Assembly (NCBI GenBank): GCA_025506515.1
Contig: CM046457.1
Span: forward strand, 41,597,541 to 41,661,540
DNA: 64,000 bases
DNA from: Flaveria trinervia
Taxonomy: Eukaryota > Streptophyta > Magnoliopsida > Asterales > Asteraceae
Direction: 5' to 3'
Position numbers and translations under genes: made by a program. The notes beneath the pieces were generated by a model. The model had not been told where the DNA came from, did no database searches, and worked only from the letters and a program-made list of their open reading frames with translations. Of the stretch, positions 47,001 to 58,431 are shown one piece after another. Numbering within the stretch: position 1 is the first letter of the stretch; each line of letters starts with the position of its first letter.

Positions 47001-48396
47001 AAAGAAAAGTGAGGTCGTTCCTGAAGATGACCATGTATAGTCCGATGCGTATTGTAAATTTTCTTTTATGTTTAAAATTTGTGTTACTTCTTTGCCTATC
47101 AAAATCCTAAAAGCGCTAATCCTTTATGATTTTAGAATTTTAGGGGAGAATAGGTCAGTTAGTAACATTAACAAAAAAACAAAAAAAAGAAACAGGGAGG
47201 AGGAGAGGCTAGCTGATAAAAAGTAGATCGTATCTGTAATACCGATTCAAGAACGTTGGAAAATGATAGTACACAGGTACAAATCACTTGGGACTTTAAA
47301 AGATTGAATAAAATAAGATATGAAGTTCAAAGTATAAGTCTGTGTAGTCTGAGAAATATAAAAGGAAAGATGATAGTAAAACTAGCTACTACTAAGGTAA
47401 CACAAAGAAAGTAGGCCTAGAGGTTGTTAGACCACCAATGATATGTCGGTAGATTCAACACAACAGATGATTAGACCTTATTGGTGATATCAAGAACAAA
47501 CTAAGTTGTTCAACAAGCTGTGGGTTAACATCTATCCCCGGTTAACACAATCAACAAATTCCAATAAGGGGTGACGAGCAGAACAAACGCACAAAATGTG
47601 TGCGTAAGACCAAAATATGAGCAAAAGCAATCAAACTAATAACTTATGTGTTGGTGAAACTGTGCATAAAGATGAAAAATGCTCAAATAAGAAGATAGGT
47701 TATGTGCCTCTCTGCTGTGCGGTGGCACTAACTGAGGATAAGCATAACCTATATATTCTAGACTTCTTTGTTGTTTGCTGCCTCTCTACTGTGCGGTGCC
47801 ACTGACCTGAGGCTTGCTTCTCTGAAAGTTCTAAGAATAGTGTCTTCTTGAAAATTACCCTAAGACTGTTCAAAAATTCCTGAGGGATGTTGATTACCAT
47901 ATAAGTGTGGGATCCACAAATGCCTGGTGAAATAATCAAACCTAAACCGTCACCAATCTGTGTCAAAAGTCTGTGTATGGATTTAAGAGGATCAGTATAC
48001 TGAGAATCATCGTGGCTACAATTCTTGAAAGTCCAAATCAAGGTGGGATCTATTAGTACTAGTATGATTTCCTAAACTTGCTAAAGACTCTAGATGAAAA
48101 ACGAGAATTGACCATCAAATTGTGTTGAGAACATGTCCCAAATGATTTGACTTGCCTGCATGATTCCAATTTGAATTGGTCCAGTTATGGTCAAAAGTAA
48201 TTGAAGCTGCCTATTCCGGAACTGAATCCGTTAGATATCTATCTTAGGATTTACACCTCACACAAAAAGTCAAGACCAAGTTTAGTTTTGTATTTCAGTT
48301 TTTAGTCTTTTATTCTTATTTCAATTTTGTCAAGTTAGTTTGTTAAACATCGAACTATGCCATGGAATTCAATAGGGGATTTAATCACTCAAAAAG
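47001..48396 (+). other. Element C post-pol leader
   Basis: No gene seen. 47841-48396 aligns with 33605-34138 of B. The part before it has no counterpart in B. Confidence 0.65.
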
Positions 48397-48529
48397 GGCC
48401 ACGACTAAGGTGACCACAGGGATTTCAAATGTAAATGGCTCACATCTGAGGTGACAAATTGTTTTAAAAGGATCATGTCTGAGGTGATCAAAAATTTTCA
48501 AGATTAAAATGATCATGTCTGATATGATC
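48397..48529 (+). repeat. Four-unit hairpin array, element C
   Basis: 19-base units at 48397, 48438, 48471 and 48511. The last is GATCAT-loop-ATGATC, perfect; the third pairs with one wobble; the first two are imperfect. Confidence 0.78.
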
Positions 48530-48599
48530 GAGTGCTTAAAACGTGTAATCAAAAGTTAAAACGAATTAAGTGCAAAATGGTGATAAAGTCAAAACCATG

Positions 48600-48900
48600 A
48601 GTATGATCCAATCGCACGACTAGACCATGAGTCTAGACCAGTTGTACGATTGGAGGATACGAATAAGCCCAATCGCACGATTTACCCACACGTATGGGAC
48701 ATACGAGCAATTGGAGCATGAGCATGGATAAATTCACACGATTGGATGACTTAAATGAGCCAATCGCATGGATGAAGGTGACGGAATGACATAGTCCCAC
48801 GACTGACTTCTAGTCGCACGACTAAAGGTAACCGACTGTGCTAGTCGCACGACTGACCTTCAGTCAAATGAATCAACTATACGACTGGGATCAGTCACAT
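48600..48900 (+). repeat. Palindrome cluster upstream of the internal promoter, element C
   Basis: TAGTCGCACGACTA at 48811-48824, TAGTCGCACGACTG at 48842-48855, and many degenerate copies. Confidence 0.72.
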
Positions 48901-48918
48901 GACTCAAGGAAACCCTAG

Positions 48919-48926
48919 TATAAATA
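48919..48926 (+). promoter_or_regulatory. Internal TATA box upstream of the C env-like ORF
   Basis: TATAAATA followed by GAGGGGGAG; 147 bases to a donor-like CAG|GT. Confidence 0.58.
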
Positions 48927-49065
48927 GAGGGGGAGTTGGTCGCAGTTACTTAGCACATCCAAATCGCCCCTAAATCACACAAAGCACCGTTACTCTGCCC
49001 GATTTTCATTTGATCATTCTAGACCATTCATTATTGCATACTGACGATTTGTAATTACTATACAG

Positions 49066-49994
49066 GTAACGTGCGGTGCAATCAATGAAAATGTCCTTCG
49101 ATTCATAACAAATATCTACTGAATTGAACCCTAAAAAGAACCGTGACTTTGTTTAACTAAGAAACTAATTAAACTAAGTCCATTATGAAATTAAATGTTA
49201 TTAGGTATTGTGTGTTCCCGTTATGAACGGGAACAATGAGCATGGATCTTAGGATTCATATTGATAAAGACAAGGACTTGAATGATTCGATGCTAGAATA
49301 ATAATAATGATGATGAACATGATGAACACAATGTGTTTAATGTTTGATGTTTATTGATATATTGTTGAAATCATCATCCATGAAAGATGATGATATGATG
49401 TTGTTGGTGATGGACGTAATTCACCCTAACAAGTGGTGAATTATTCACCCTTTACAATGATAATATGTGCTAATATTTATACTAGTCTAGCAATAAAAAT
49501 AACTACAATATAAACCGTAGACTAATATTTTGTTGCTATTGTTCTTCAAATCTTCAATTTTAATAATGTTGGAAATCTTCAATTTATTGAAAGGTAGAAT
49601 ACCCAACAGATATTTTGTCGGTCAAATGCGAGCCTAATGAGCCAAACCGCGAAGTCTAACACTAAAATTTGCTCAAAATCGAAATTTGAACGCAACATCA
49701 GTCTGTCATGCAAATGGGCAACCAGATGAACCGCTATTGCACGATTGAGATGAGCGTATGGCTAAATCGCACGACTGCCCCATGCGAAAGAGCTCAGTCG
49801 CACAACTGGTTCAATCGCATGGAATAGCATACGACTGACCCCAGTCGCATGTTCAGTCATACGAAAGAGCCCAACCGCATAACCAATTCTCAGTCGCACA
49901 GCTCATTCGCATGACAGAATATAAGATGTTTAGGTAAATGACTCAACTTGTTTCGCATTGACTTATACTAATGTTTATTGTTATTGTGTCACAG
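49066..49994 (+). other. Possible 5' untranslated intron of the C env-like ORF
   Basis: Donor ACAG|GTAACG at 49066. Acceptor TTGTGTCACAG ends at 49994, directly before the ATG, after a T-rich run. It contains palindrome words (49740-49920). Confidence 0.5.
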
Positions 49995-52900
49995 ATGACG
50001 AGTCGTTGGCCAATGAGCACTAAGAGCAATATTTGTGCTCATCTAGATCTGAAATCGAGGAATGCGTTAGACTTCTCTGGAATTATTACGTTTCTATAGA
50101 GATCGAGGATCTTCCGTGTCATCTCGACTCCTTGCACTCCCTATCGCTCAGTCCAAAAGGCTTTCTGGGAAAGCACTGTGGTGGACAGATCCTCAGAGCC
50201 CCATCGTATCAGGAGCTCGATATTTGGAGAGTCGATTGAGATCAATGAGGATGATCTTCGGACAGTTCTTGAGTTTGGGGATGATGCTGACTGTCCCACC
50301 CGATTACATCTCCTTACTGTTCGAGGATTTTTCTTGCGAGCTAAGTACTCTGGGGACATCAACGTAGGGGTGCTCAACAAGAACAACCTGTGTCCCCAGT
50401 TCAAGTACCTCGCCCATGTGCTGCTGAAGTGTATAGCGTCTCGGAAGGGAGGGTTCGACGAGCTCTCAGATCAGATTCAGAACGCTTATGCAGTGTTGGT
50501 GCTGAACCACCCGTTCAGCTTCTCCAAGATGATCTTCCCCTATCTGGTGGAGAACATTGAGGGGAAAGGGAAGGAGGGGTTCTGCATGTACCCTTGATTC
50601 ATCCAGATGATTATCAATCAGAAACTACCGTCTCTGCCTAAAGAAAAGGAGGACGTTGTAGTTCTTGAGGTGATGGACGACACCACACTGGGTCGTATGA
50701 AGGTTATAGGGGGGAGTAGGTAAAGCCCCGAGTAAGGAGATTGTTCTGGCATCTGGCCCGGGAGGATTACATTGCGACGGCGAGGCGTAAATAGCGCCAC
50801 ACGGACAGTGATTCTGATGATGAGCAACTGGTGCTCCCGGATGATGATTCAGATGACGACGACAGCGGTGACGGTGGAGAAGCAGGGCCCACTCAACCGA
50901 GGGCCCCCACTGCTGATATAGCATCTCCAAAACCCACCCACAGGGAGACAGAGACTACAGAGTTCCATCAGGACTTCCAACCTAATGAGGAGGAGGAGTC
51001 GGACAAGGAGCCTCTGACTCGAACGGTGGGCAGCAAGGTTGTTGCCACCGAGTGAGGGCTCCGGGCGGTTGGTGAACGCCCTGGCGGATCAGGACTCCTT
51101 GACATTGATCCTACTTATGCTCCCGATCAGCCAAGTAGTGTTCCAGGGGGAGCATCCACCTCGAAGGGATCGAGGAAGAAGAAGAGGAGAACAATCTTCA
51201 TAACCACCACCACTACTACTACCACTACCACCACTCCACCTAGTACCGTCACTCCACCTACATCCACTCATCCACCTACTACCACCACTACTGCTATCCC
51301 ATCTACCACACCCACTCCACCACCACCTTCATCTATATTACCCCCAATTATCACCACTGCCACTACCACTACCACCACCACTACCACCAGCCACCATGCC
51401 AGACCATCGTCATTCCCTTCCTACCCATCTGGATCCACTCTACCTCCTAGTGGGGTAGAGGAACAACTCTCAGCACTTAATCGTATGGTGCTGAAGCTAT
51501 TGGTTGCTGATGACAAGAAGACTGCTCAGATTCGACAGCTAGTAGACCTTACTGCTGCTCAATCTATGCAGATATCTCAACAGGCACAACAGATAGAGTA
51601 GCAAGCCCAGCTGATGAATCCACAACACGTAGAGATGTCCCAACTCCAGAGCATCACGTTCAGGCAGCTAAAAGGATAGAGGAGTTGGAGACCACCAACA
51701 AGACCATCATGCTGCGGCTCAAGGGATCAAAGGAAGAGCCCTTAAAGATCAAGGAAGGAGATGGAGATGATGGTGATGATGACAGTGATGATGATGATGA
51801 TGATGGTGATGACATTGAGGATGATACAGATGCTGGTGATGATGCTGATGATGTTAATAATGACGATGAGGATGCATTTGTTGCGGGTGCCACATCTGCA
51901 GGTGAAAGGAGGAGTAAAAGGTCTCTAGACCAAGGTGCCTCCACATCCGCCCCGACAGTAGAGGAGCATATGATCCATGACAAGAGTAATACTTAGCTGC
52001 TTTTGTTATTTAAATCATATGTATTTGAATTTTGTATCTTATTAATGTAATGAATGTTTATATTTAATGTTGGTATTTCTGTCTTGATTATTCACTAATG
52101 GTTATTATGTTACATCTATAAATCAAGCAGATCCAAACTTTCAAAGGGATGAACATTATGTTGCTCCCCTCCAACATATCAAGACTCAGCTCACGATGAT
52201 TCTTGATCTGCAGGGTATCGTTAGGAGATCGGTTATGTACACTCTGAAGAAGGAGAGATCATTCACAATCTCACTGACGAGCAAATTGCTAAAATGTTCA
52301 AGCTAAATCCTGATGAGATTGTCAAGGATGCTCCAACAGTCCAAGTTAAAAGTGATGATGAGGTCAATGACGTTGATGAGATCGAGATAGAAGATGACAC
52401 AGACCAACACTATCCAGAGTACACTGACATTGAAGGTAATGTCGTTCCCAATCTGGGCGACAACCTAGTCAGTGAAACTTTTGAAACTCTGGATAGAATG
52501 GAAGAAGAGTCTGACAAGACTGAAGATAAGGCCCAAGCCTCGGATGCAGAAGTTAATATCAGAAAGGCTAAGTGGGCTGCGTGTTTTGAAGAGATAAGAA
52601 CCCAACGTAGTGATTCAAAGTCGACTGTTTACACCAAGCCGTACAAAGTGAAGAAACATCATAAGGTGTCACACAAAATCATCGTGTGGGCATATTTCGA
52701 AGATCTTAATGTTTATGCTGTTAAACGTGAGAAAGGGATCGAGTACTTCAGGTCTCCTCATGACCTGAAGACTCTTCTTGGATTTGAGCTGAACCAGTTA
52801 GCTAAGCTGAAATTGCTAAACGCTGATCCACGCAATATGTCTGGATGGTTTGAAGCAGCTCTTAAAAAGAGTACCACACCAAATGGGTCAACTTTAAACC

Positions 52901-53333
52901 TTAATAGCCAACGAGGTATTTCAGATGGTCTGAGGTTGATCTCGTTACTGGAAAACCGAAGATAGTGCTAAAGTGGAGTCCACCGTGAAGAATGTCAAAG
53001 ATCCCTCTACGGGAGATGCCATAGGACTTCACTCCACACTTCAAATAGTGGTACTATGATTGGAGGACAGGAGAAGCAGTCATAGTCCTGAACAAGAATG
53101 GTGTTATGGAAACCATCAGGGTGTTTGACCCTATGTGGCTTACAAACTTGTCTGTAGATGATGTATATACATTGTACAAGTGGCCACTGTTCTATGACTC
53201 TCAAGATATTGTACAAGCTCTGTAATTCCAGAACATGATACGACTCTGCTTTGCTTTTGAGATACACATAGGCGTCACAAGAGAAGAGAAGTACAAGAAG
53301 TATGAAGAGGTTATGAAGATGGTAAGACATTAG
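49995..53333 (+). pseudogene. Element C: env-like ORF, broken
   Basis: The ATG at 49995 (MTSRWPMSTKSNICAHLD) follows the acceptor-like CAG. Domains: N-terminal globular part up to PFSFSKMIFPYLVEN and KEGFCMYP (50178-50597); an acidic Asp-rich stretch (50820-50880); a Pro/Thr tract from CAC/CCA repeats (51200-51400); a Gln-rich coiled-coil-like part (51470-51680); a poly-Asp run (51760-51870); intron 51986-52130; and a C-terminal domain (52131-53333) with YAVKREKGIEYFR. TGA follows GFCMYP at 50595, where A has a His codon; other stops or shifts at about 50093, 50720, 51052, 51598, 52235, 52870 and 53222. The product is unknown. No signal peptide or membrane segment was recognised, so env-like describes position only. 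Confidence 0.73.
51986..52130 (+). other. Probable intron in the env-like ORF of element C
   Basis: 145 bases, GTAAT...AATCAAGCAG, phase 1, as in A and B. Confidence 0.62.
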
Positions 53334-53345
53334 ATGGAACTAGGT

Positions 53346-53358
53346 CCAAGGGGGAGTT
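53346..53358 (+). other. Polypurine tract of element C
   Basis: CCAAGGGGGAGTT directly before the 3' LTR. Confidence 0.82.
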
Positions 53359-54091
53359 TGTAAGTACATGTGTCCCTAGTTTCTGAACTTAATGTAATAT
53401 GACTTTAATGTCTTACACTTATGTAATGTTTGGGTACTTAATGAAATGTACATGTTTGTTGTGATATAATGTTTAATATTTCATTAATGAGTTGTGTAAC
53501 GCATATTGAATTGATTATATAGGTTTGTGGGTGTTTCAACTAGTATAAATAATGTAATAATATTGAATATGTTCAAACTTAGTAGATGAGTTCTCATGCG
53601 TCCGAATGGACCGTGCGCCCCAACAGGGGTCATGCATCCGAATGGCCATGCGACTAAGTGTCCATGCACCTAAATAGTCCATACGCCTGAACAACTTCAT
53701 GCAAATGACTCAATCACACGATTGAACACTCAGTCGTGCGAATGGATCAACCGCATGGCTCAATCGCATGACTGAACCATGCTAATGGTTTAGTCGCCTA
53801 AATGAGAAACCTAAACCTATAAATACCACCTAATTCATGGAAGAACGTAAGCATTAAACACTCTTCGACTCCAGACGTACCCTAGCCGTCCAGAGACCTC
53901 TAAGATCATACTCCAAGTTCATAGATCGTAGTAGATCGATTCCTAATCGACTTTAACGTTAGATTCAATTACATAATTGTTTCTACATGCGGTCTCACTG
54001 ATTGGATCGCCAATCAAATAGGATTCCGCACTATTTGATTCGGTTTAAACATTAATCAGTTAGTACATCGTCCAGTACATGATCCCTAACA
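53359..54091 (+). repeat. Element C 3' LTR
   Basis: 733 bases; TATAAATA at 53818-53825. Followed by the ACTAT duplication. Confidence 0.92.
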
Positions 54092-55551
54092 ACTATGCAG
54101 GCGCATGGCCTTTTAGGTGCATGGGCTATTTGGGTGCATGGACCAAAACATAGTCTTTTTGGGAAAATTCTAGGCTCATGGGCACTATGCAGGCGCATGA
54201 GTGCTCGGGCGCATGGACACGTAGTCAAATTTAACCTAATTCTAGGCGCATGGGAACTATTAGGGCGCATGGGTTTTCAGGCATTCGGGGAACACTTAGA
54301 TGTTTGGATAGTTAGGCGCATGTGCCACTATTCATGCGTATGGATAACTAACATCTACAATTCAACTTAATTCAGTCCCCAATTCCAACATCTATCATGT
54401 TCTAAGTCACGAAAAATAATATACATAACAAGGAATATAACCAAAAACATAACCATACATTGCATTATCATACACCACACATACCATATCCTCCAATATC
54501 ATAAAGTCATCTTATATCACCCCCGGGAACATCCCAAGTCAAAGCCTAAAGCTTCACTTTTCCCCAAATTTTCAGAAAATAATCTTAGGCATTAGGCGCA
54601 TGAGCACTATGCAGACGCATGGCCTTTTAGACGCATGAAAACACTTAGGCCAATGGGAAACTTTCAGGTGCATGGGCATATTTGGGTGCATGGCCCAACA
54701 CTTAGGCTTTCTAGGCAAATTTCTAGGCGCATGGGCACTATGCAGGCGCATAGTGCTCGGGCGCATGGAGACTTAGTCAAATTCAGACTAATTCTAGGCG
54801 CATGGGTTTTCAGGCATTTGCGGAACATTTATGTGTCTAGGCAGTTAGGTGCATGGGCCACTGTTCAGGTGCTTGGATAACTAAAATCTACAATTCAACT
54901 TAATCCAGTCCCTAATTCCAACATCTATCATGTTCTAAGCCTAGAACCAACATTGTAAGCCATATAAACACATTAATAACATGATCATAACATCAAATGC
55001 CTCCAAATCACACCCCACCCGTAATCACACACACACATGAACATATGGTAGGATTACCCATTTAAATAAAAACGTTCACACATGCATTGCCAGTCCCAAA
55101 ATCAGTTAAAATCTTGTAAAATGGGGGTTCTAGAACTCACCTTAGCAACCTTCGAGTATGACTTCCTTCAAACTTGTTTGCTATGAGCTCAAACACCTAA
55201 AACCTACCAAATCACAGACAAACGATCACATAAACACATATAATCATGCAACCGAGGCCAAAATCCAACAAGAACACCTCAAAACACAGAATACTTACCT
55301 TGAATTCAGCCTTCTTATTCACCTTCTCTCTAAAACTAGAGCTTTCTTTGCTTTCTCTTTCTAGAACCATAGACCATTAGTGTGCAGGGTGTAATGGGCG
55401 GGCATAACACCTTTTGTACAAAATATATAAAATTTTGTACCTTTTACACTTTTAGCCCCTTAACTTGGGATTTATTGCACTTCCTTATTTTTGCACTTCC
55501 TTCTTTTTGCACTTTTATTCTTCCTTTCCTTCTAAATTTCCGGGTGTTACA
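54092..55551 (-). repeat. Element F 3' LTR, right part
   Basis: The minus strand starts TGTAACACCCG at 55551 and matches E. GGCGCATG arrays at 54100-54340 and 54590-54860. A block of about 0.5 kb (from GAAAAATAATATAC to CATGTTCTAAG) is present twice: once split by C (39410-39608 plus 54097-54407) and once at 54410-54945. Confidence 0.82.
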
Positions 55552-55566
55552 AGTCCACCCCCTATG
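55552..55566 (-). other. Polypurine tract of element F
   Basis: The minus strand reads AGGGGGTGGACT directly before the LTR. Confidence 0.72.
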
Positions 55567-57501
55567 TAGGTTTCATCCTTGAAACCTATTATCCCTCAAA
55601 CATATGTGGGTCATTTTGCCTCATTTCTTCTCTAGTCTCCCACTTAGACTCAGATCCTTCCTGTGCTTCCACCATACATGCACTAGGGGAACACTTTATT
55701 TTGTAACCTCTTCTCTTTACGATCAATGATTGCCTCTGGTTGCTCCAAATAATTGAGTCGTTCATCCACTACAATATCCCCCAGTGGTACGACCATATCT
55801 TCATCGACTAAGCACTTCCGCAGATGAGAAACATAGGATGTTGGGTGAATTCCATTTAACGTATCGGGTAACTCCAACATATAGGCCACCACTCCTACTC
55901 GAGCAATGATTCGGAAAGGCCCTATGTACATCGGACTTAATTTGCCTCGCTTTCTGAACCGAATGATGCCCTTCCATGGTGAGGCCTTCAACATAACTCT
56001 ATCACTCACCTGGAACTCAATCGGTCTACGTCTTGTGTCGGCATACGAATTCTGCCTATCCTTGGCTGCCTTCTTAAAGGCTTTGATCTTTTCAAGCTTC
56101 TCGGTCATCGCCTCGATCACCTCGATACTTCCTGACTCCTTCTAACCATCACCCCAAAAAAACGTGTGTCCTACATCTCCTACCATATAGAATCTCATAA
56201 GGGGCCATACCAATGCTGGCATGACAACTATTATTGTATGAGAATTCAGCTAACGGTAAGTGGTCATCCCAACTTCCTCCAAAATCAATGACGCATGCCC
56301 GAAGAATATCTTTTAGCGTCTGTATAGTTCTTTCAGATTGACCATCCGTTTGAGGATGGTAAGCCATGCTAATGTGTAACCTCATCCCCATTGCATCGTG
56401 GAATTTCTTCCAAAACTTGGATGTAAACTGAGTGTCATGATCAAACACAATTGACACCGGTACACCACAATGAGCTACAATCTTCTTGATGTATAGATCC
56501 GCGAGTCTCTCGGAGGAATACGTCTCTCGGATCGGTAGGAAGTGAGCACTCTTCGTCAAACTATCAACTATCACCCATATGGCATCATACCCTATCGCGG
56601 TATGCAGTAACTTTGTAATAAAGTCCATGGTGATATGCTCCCACTTCCACTCGGGTATATCCAAAGGTTGGATCTTCCCATACGGCTTCTGATGCTCAGC
56701 CTTCACTTGCAAGCAAGTAAGGCACTTACTCACATAATCTGCTATGTCGCGCTTCATACACAGCCACCAATAATCTTTCTTTATATCCATATACATCTTA
56801 GTAGCACCAGGATGAATGGAGGATAGAGTTTTTGAGCTTCTTCCATGATCTTTCCATATGTTCCCCATAACATGGTCCACATCCTTCCAAATCGACTTCT
56901 AATACCAAGAGTGTTTTCACCCAACTCCGCAACTGTACCTCCCATCCTTTTGGAGTTAAGATGATCCTCTTTTAACATTCATCTTGAAACTCCTTGGCCT
57001 GCTTCATCACGTCGAAGGTCATAACTAACTAATAAGCCTTCACTTGAATTGGTTCAGGCCTCCCCTTTTGCTAAGGCATCCGCCAATACGTGGCCTTGCC
57101 CGGTGGTAATGGATCTTGAATCATGATCTTTGTGAGTTCCAACCATCGCCTCTGCCACATATTCAAATCTTTCTACATGAAGAAGTACTTCAAGCTCTTG
57201 TGGTCCGTGAAGATTGTGCACAATTCGTCCCATACAGTAGTGCCTCCAAATCTTTAATTCAAAGACCACAAATGCTATCTCCAAATCAGATAGATAGTTA
57301 ACCTCATGAACTTTTAACTGTGGGGATGCATAGGCTATAACCTTTCCTCCTGCATCAACATGCAACCAACCCCAGTAAGAAGCATCTGAAAAGACCACTA
57401 AGTCCTTGCTTCCTTTGAGTAATGATAAAAATGGAGCATCAGTCACCTTGCCTTCTATTCATCAAAAGCCTTCTTGATAGGATCATGATCACCACGTTTG
57501 A
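55567..57501 (-). pseudogene. Element F pol remnant (RNase H, integrase, chromodomain)
   Basis: Minus strand: RNase H pieces (57054-57446; [31 protein letters not shown]); integrase zinc region CLTCLQVKAEHQ; core HITMDFITKLL, VFDHDTQFTSKFW, and [14 protein letters not shown] (D, D, E kept, 56149-56880); C-terminal part SDRVMLKASPWKGIIRFRK and ERLNYLEQPEAIIDRKEKR (55683-56120); chromodomain end in another frame down to about 55590. The integrase ORF of 243 codons is the longest intact Gypsy piece here, better kept than in E. The rest of pol and gag are cut off by element G. Confidence 0.82.
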
Positions 57502-58391
57502 TGTATTAGGATACAAAGCAGCGGAATACAAACTAGAATTAGACAAATTGTAGCAAGCAATTGATACTTGTAAGCATTAAGATCGCATACGGTTATAGGA
57601 GAGAATAATATATTTCTGATTTCTAGGAATGTTTATAGATGTAGAATATTTCTAATCAATCATTCATTCCATTCATTCTCTCATTCATCCCGATTACAAT
57701 AGGTTGTCACTCCTTTTATAGAGTGCAACAATCACTGCTGTTATCACGGAAAGTGACACTGGCAGATCCAATACAAAATAACTAATTCTTAACAAACTAC
57801 TGAAATGTTCACACTACTGAGAACATATCAGCATGTTAAGTACAAAATATAAAACTACTGAAACTACAACGACTGAAGAACAAGCTCTTCAGTCGTTTTA
57901 CAAAACTACTGAAACATAAAAATATAAAACTACTGATATCACAACTACTGAAAAGTACTCTTCAGCATTGTGACAAACTACTGAAGAAGTACTCTTCAGC
58001 AGTTGTGACAAACTACTGAGGCTTCAGTACTTGATCTTCAGACTTTGACCTTCAGGTTTTCATCAGCTGATGACTTCAGTAGATATCATCAGCTGATGTC
58101 TTCAGTCTTTGTCTTCAGACCTTGTACATCAGTTGTTGATCTTCAGCACTTGTAACTCTTCAGCTGTTGTACTTCAGTACTTTGGTCTTTCAGCTTCAGC
58201 ACTTGTGTTCTTCAGCTGTTGTACTTCAGCACTTTGGTTCTTCAGCTGTTAAGGTCTTCAGCACTTGATCTTCAGCTGTTGAAGTCTTCAGCACTTGTCA
58301 AACTACTGATGAGGCTTTCAGCAGTTGTTGTGATACCATGTGGGACTTAGAGGTTTTCTGATCTTGGCTCATTGGTTCTTTTGGTCCAACA
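57502..58391 (-). repeat. Element G 3' LTR
   Basis: 890 bases, plus-strand ends TGTATTAGG and CCAACA. From about 57890 rightward it is nearly the D LTR; the left 390 bases differ. Minus-strand TATAAAAGG at 57712-57720. Confidence 0.85.
57712..57720 (-). promoter_or_regulatory. TATA box of the G LTR
   Basis: TATAAAAGG on the minus strand, about 210 bases from the LTR end. Confidence 0.6.
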
Positions 58392-58403
58392 AACTCCCCC
58401 TGA
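58392..58403 (-). other. Polypurine tract of element G
   Basis: The minus strand reads CAGGGGGAGTT, as in D. Confidence 0.75.
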
Positions 58404-58431
58404 ACCAATGCAGCCAAAACCTCTAACTTAT

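Larger units (their letters stand above)
39609..54091 (+). mobile_element. Element C: complete Sirevirus-type Copia element with env-like ORF
   Basis: Both LTRs are 733 bases (39609-40341 and 53359-54091). Order: LTR, primer site, gag, pol, long leader with hairpins and TATA box, env-like ORF with intron, polypurine tract, LTR. Total 14,483 bases. The LTRs differ by several percent, so the insertion is old, matching its many stops. Confidence 0.92.

Noticed and set aside
47617..48041. ORFs in the C post-pol leader
   Set aside because: Not conserved in B, no recognisable domain.
55158..55582. Small plus-strand ORFs in the F LTR
   Set aside because: Antisense to the LTR, AT-rich, not conserved in E.
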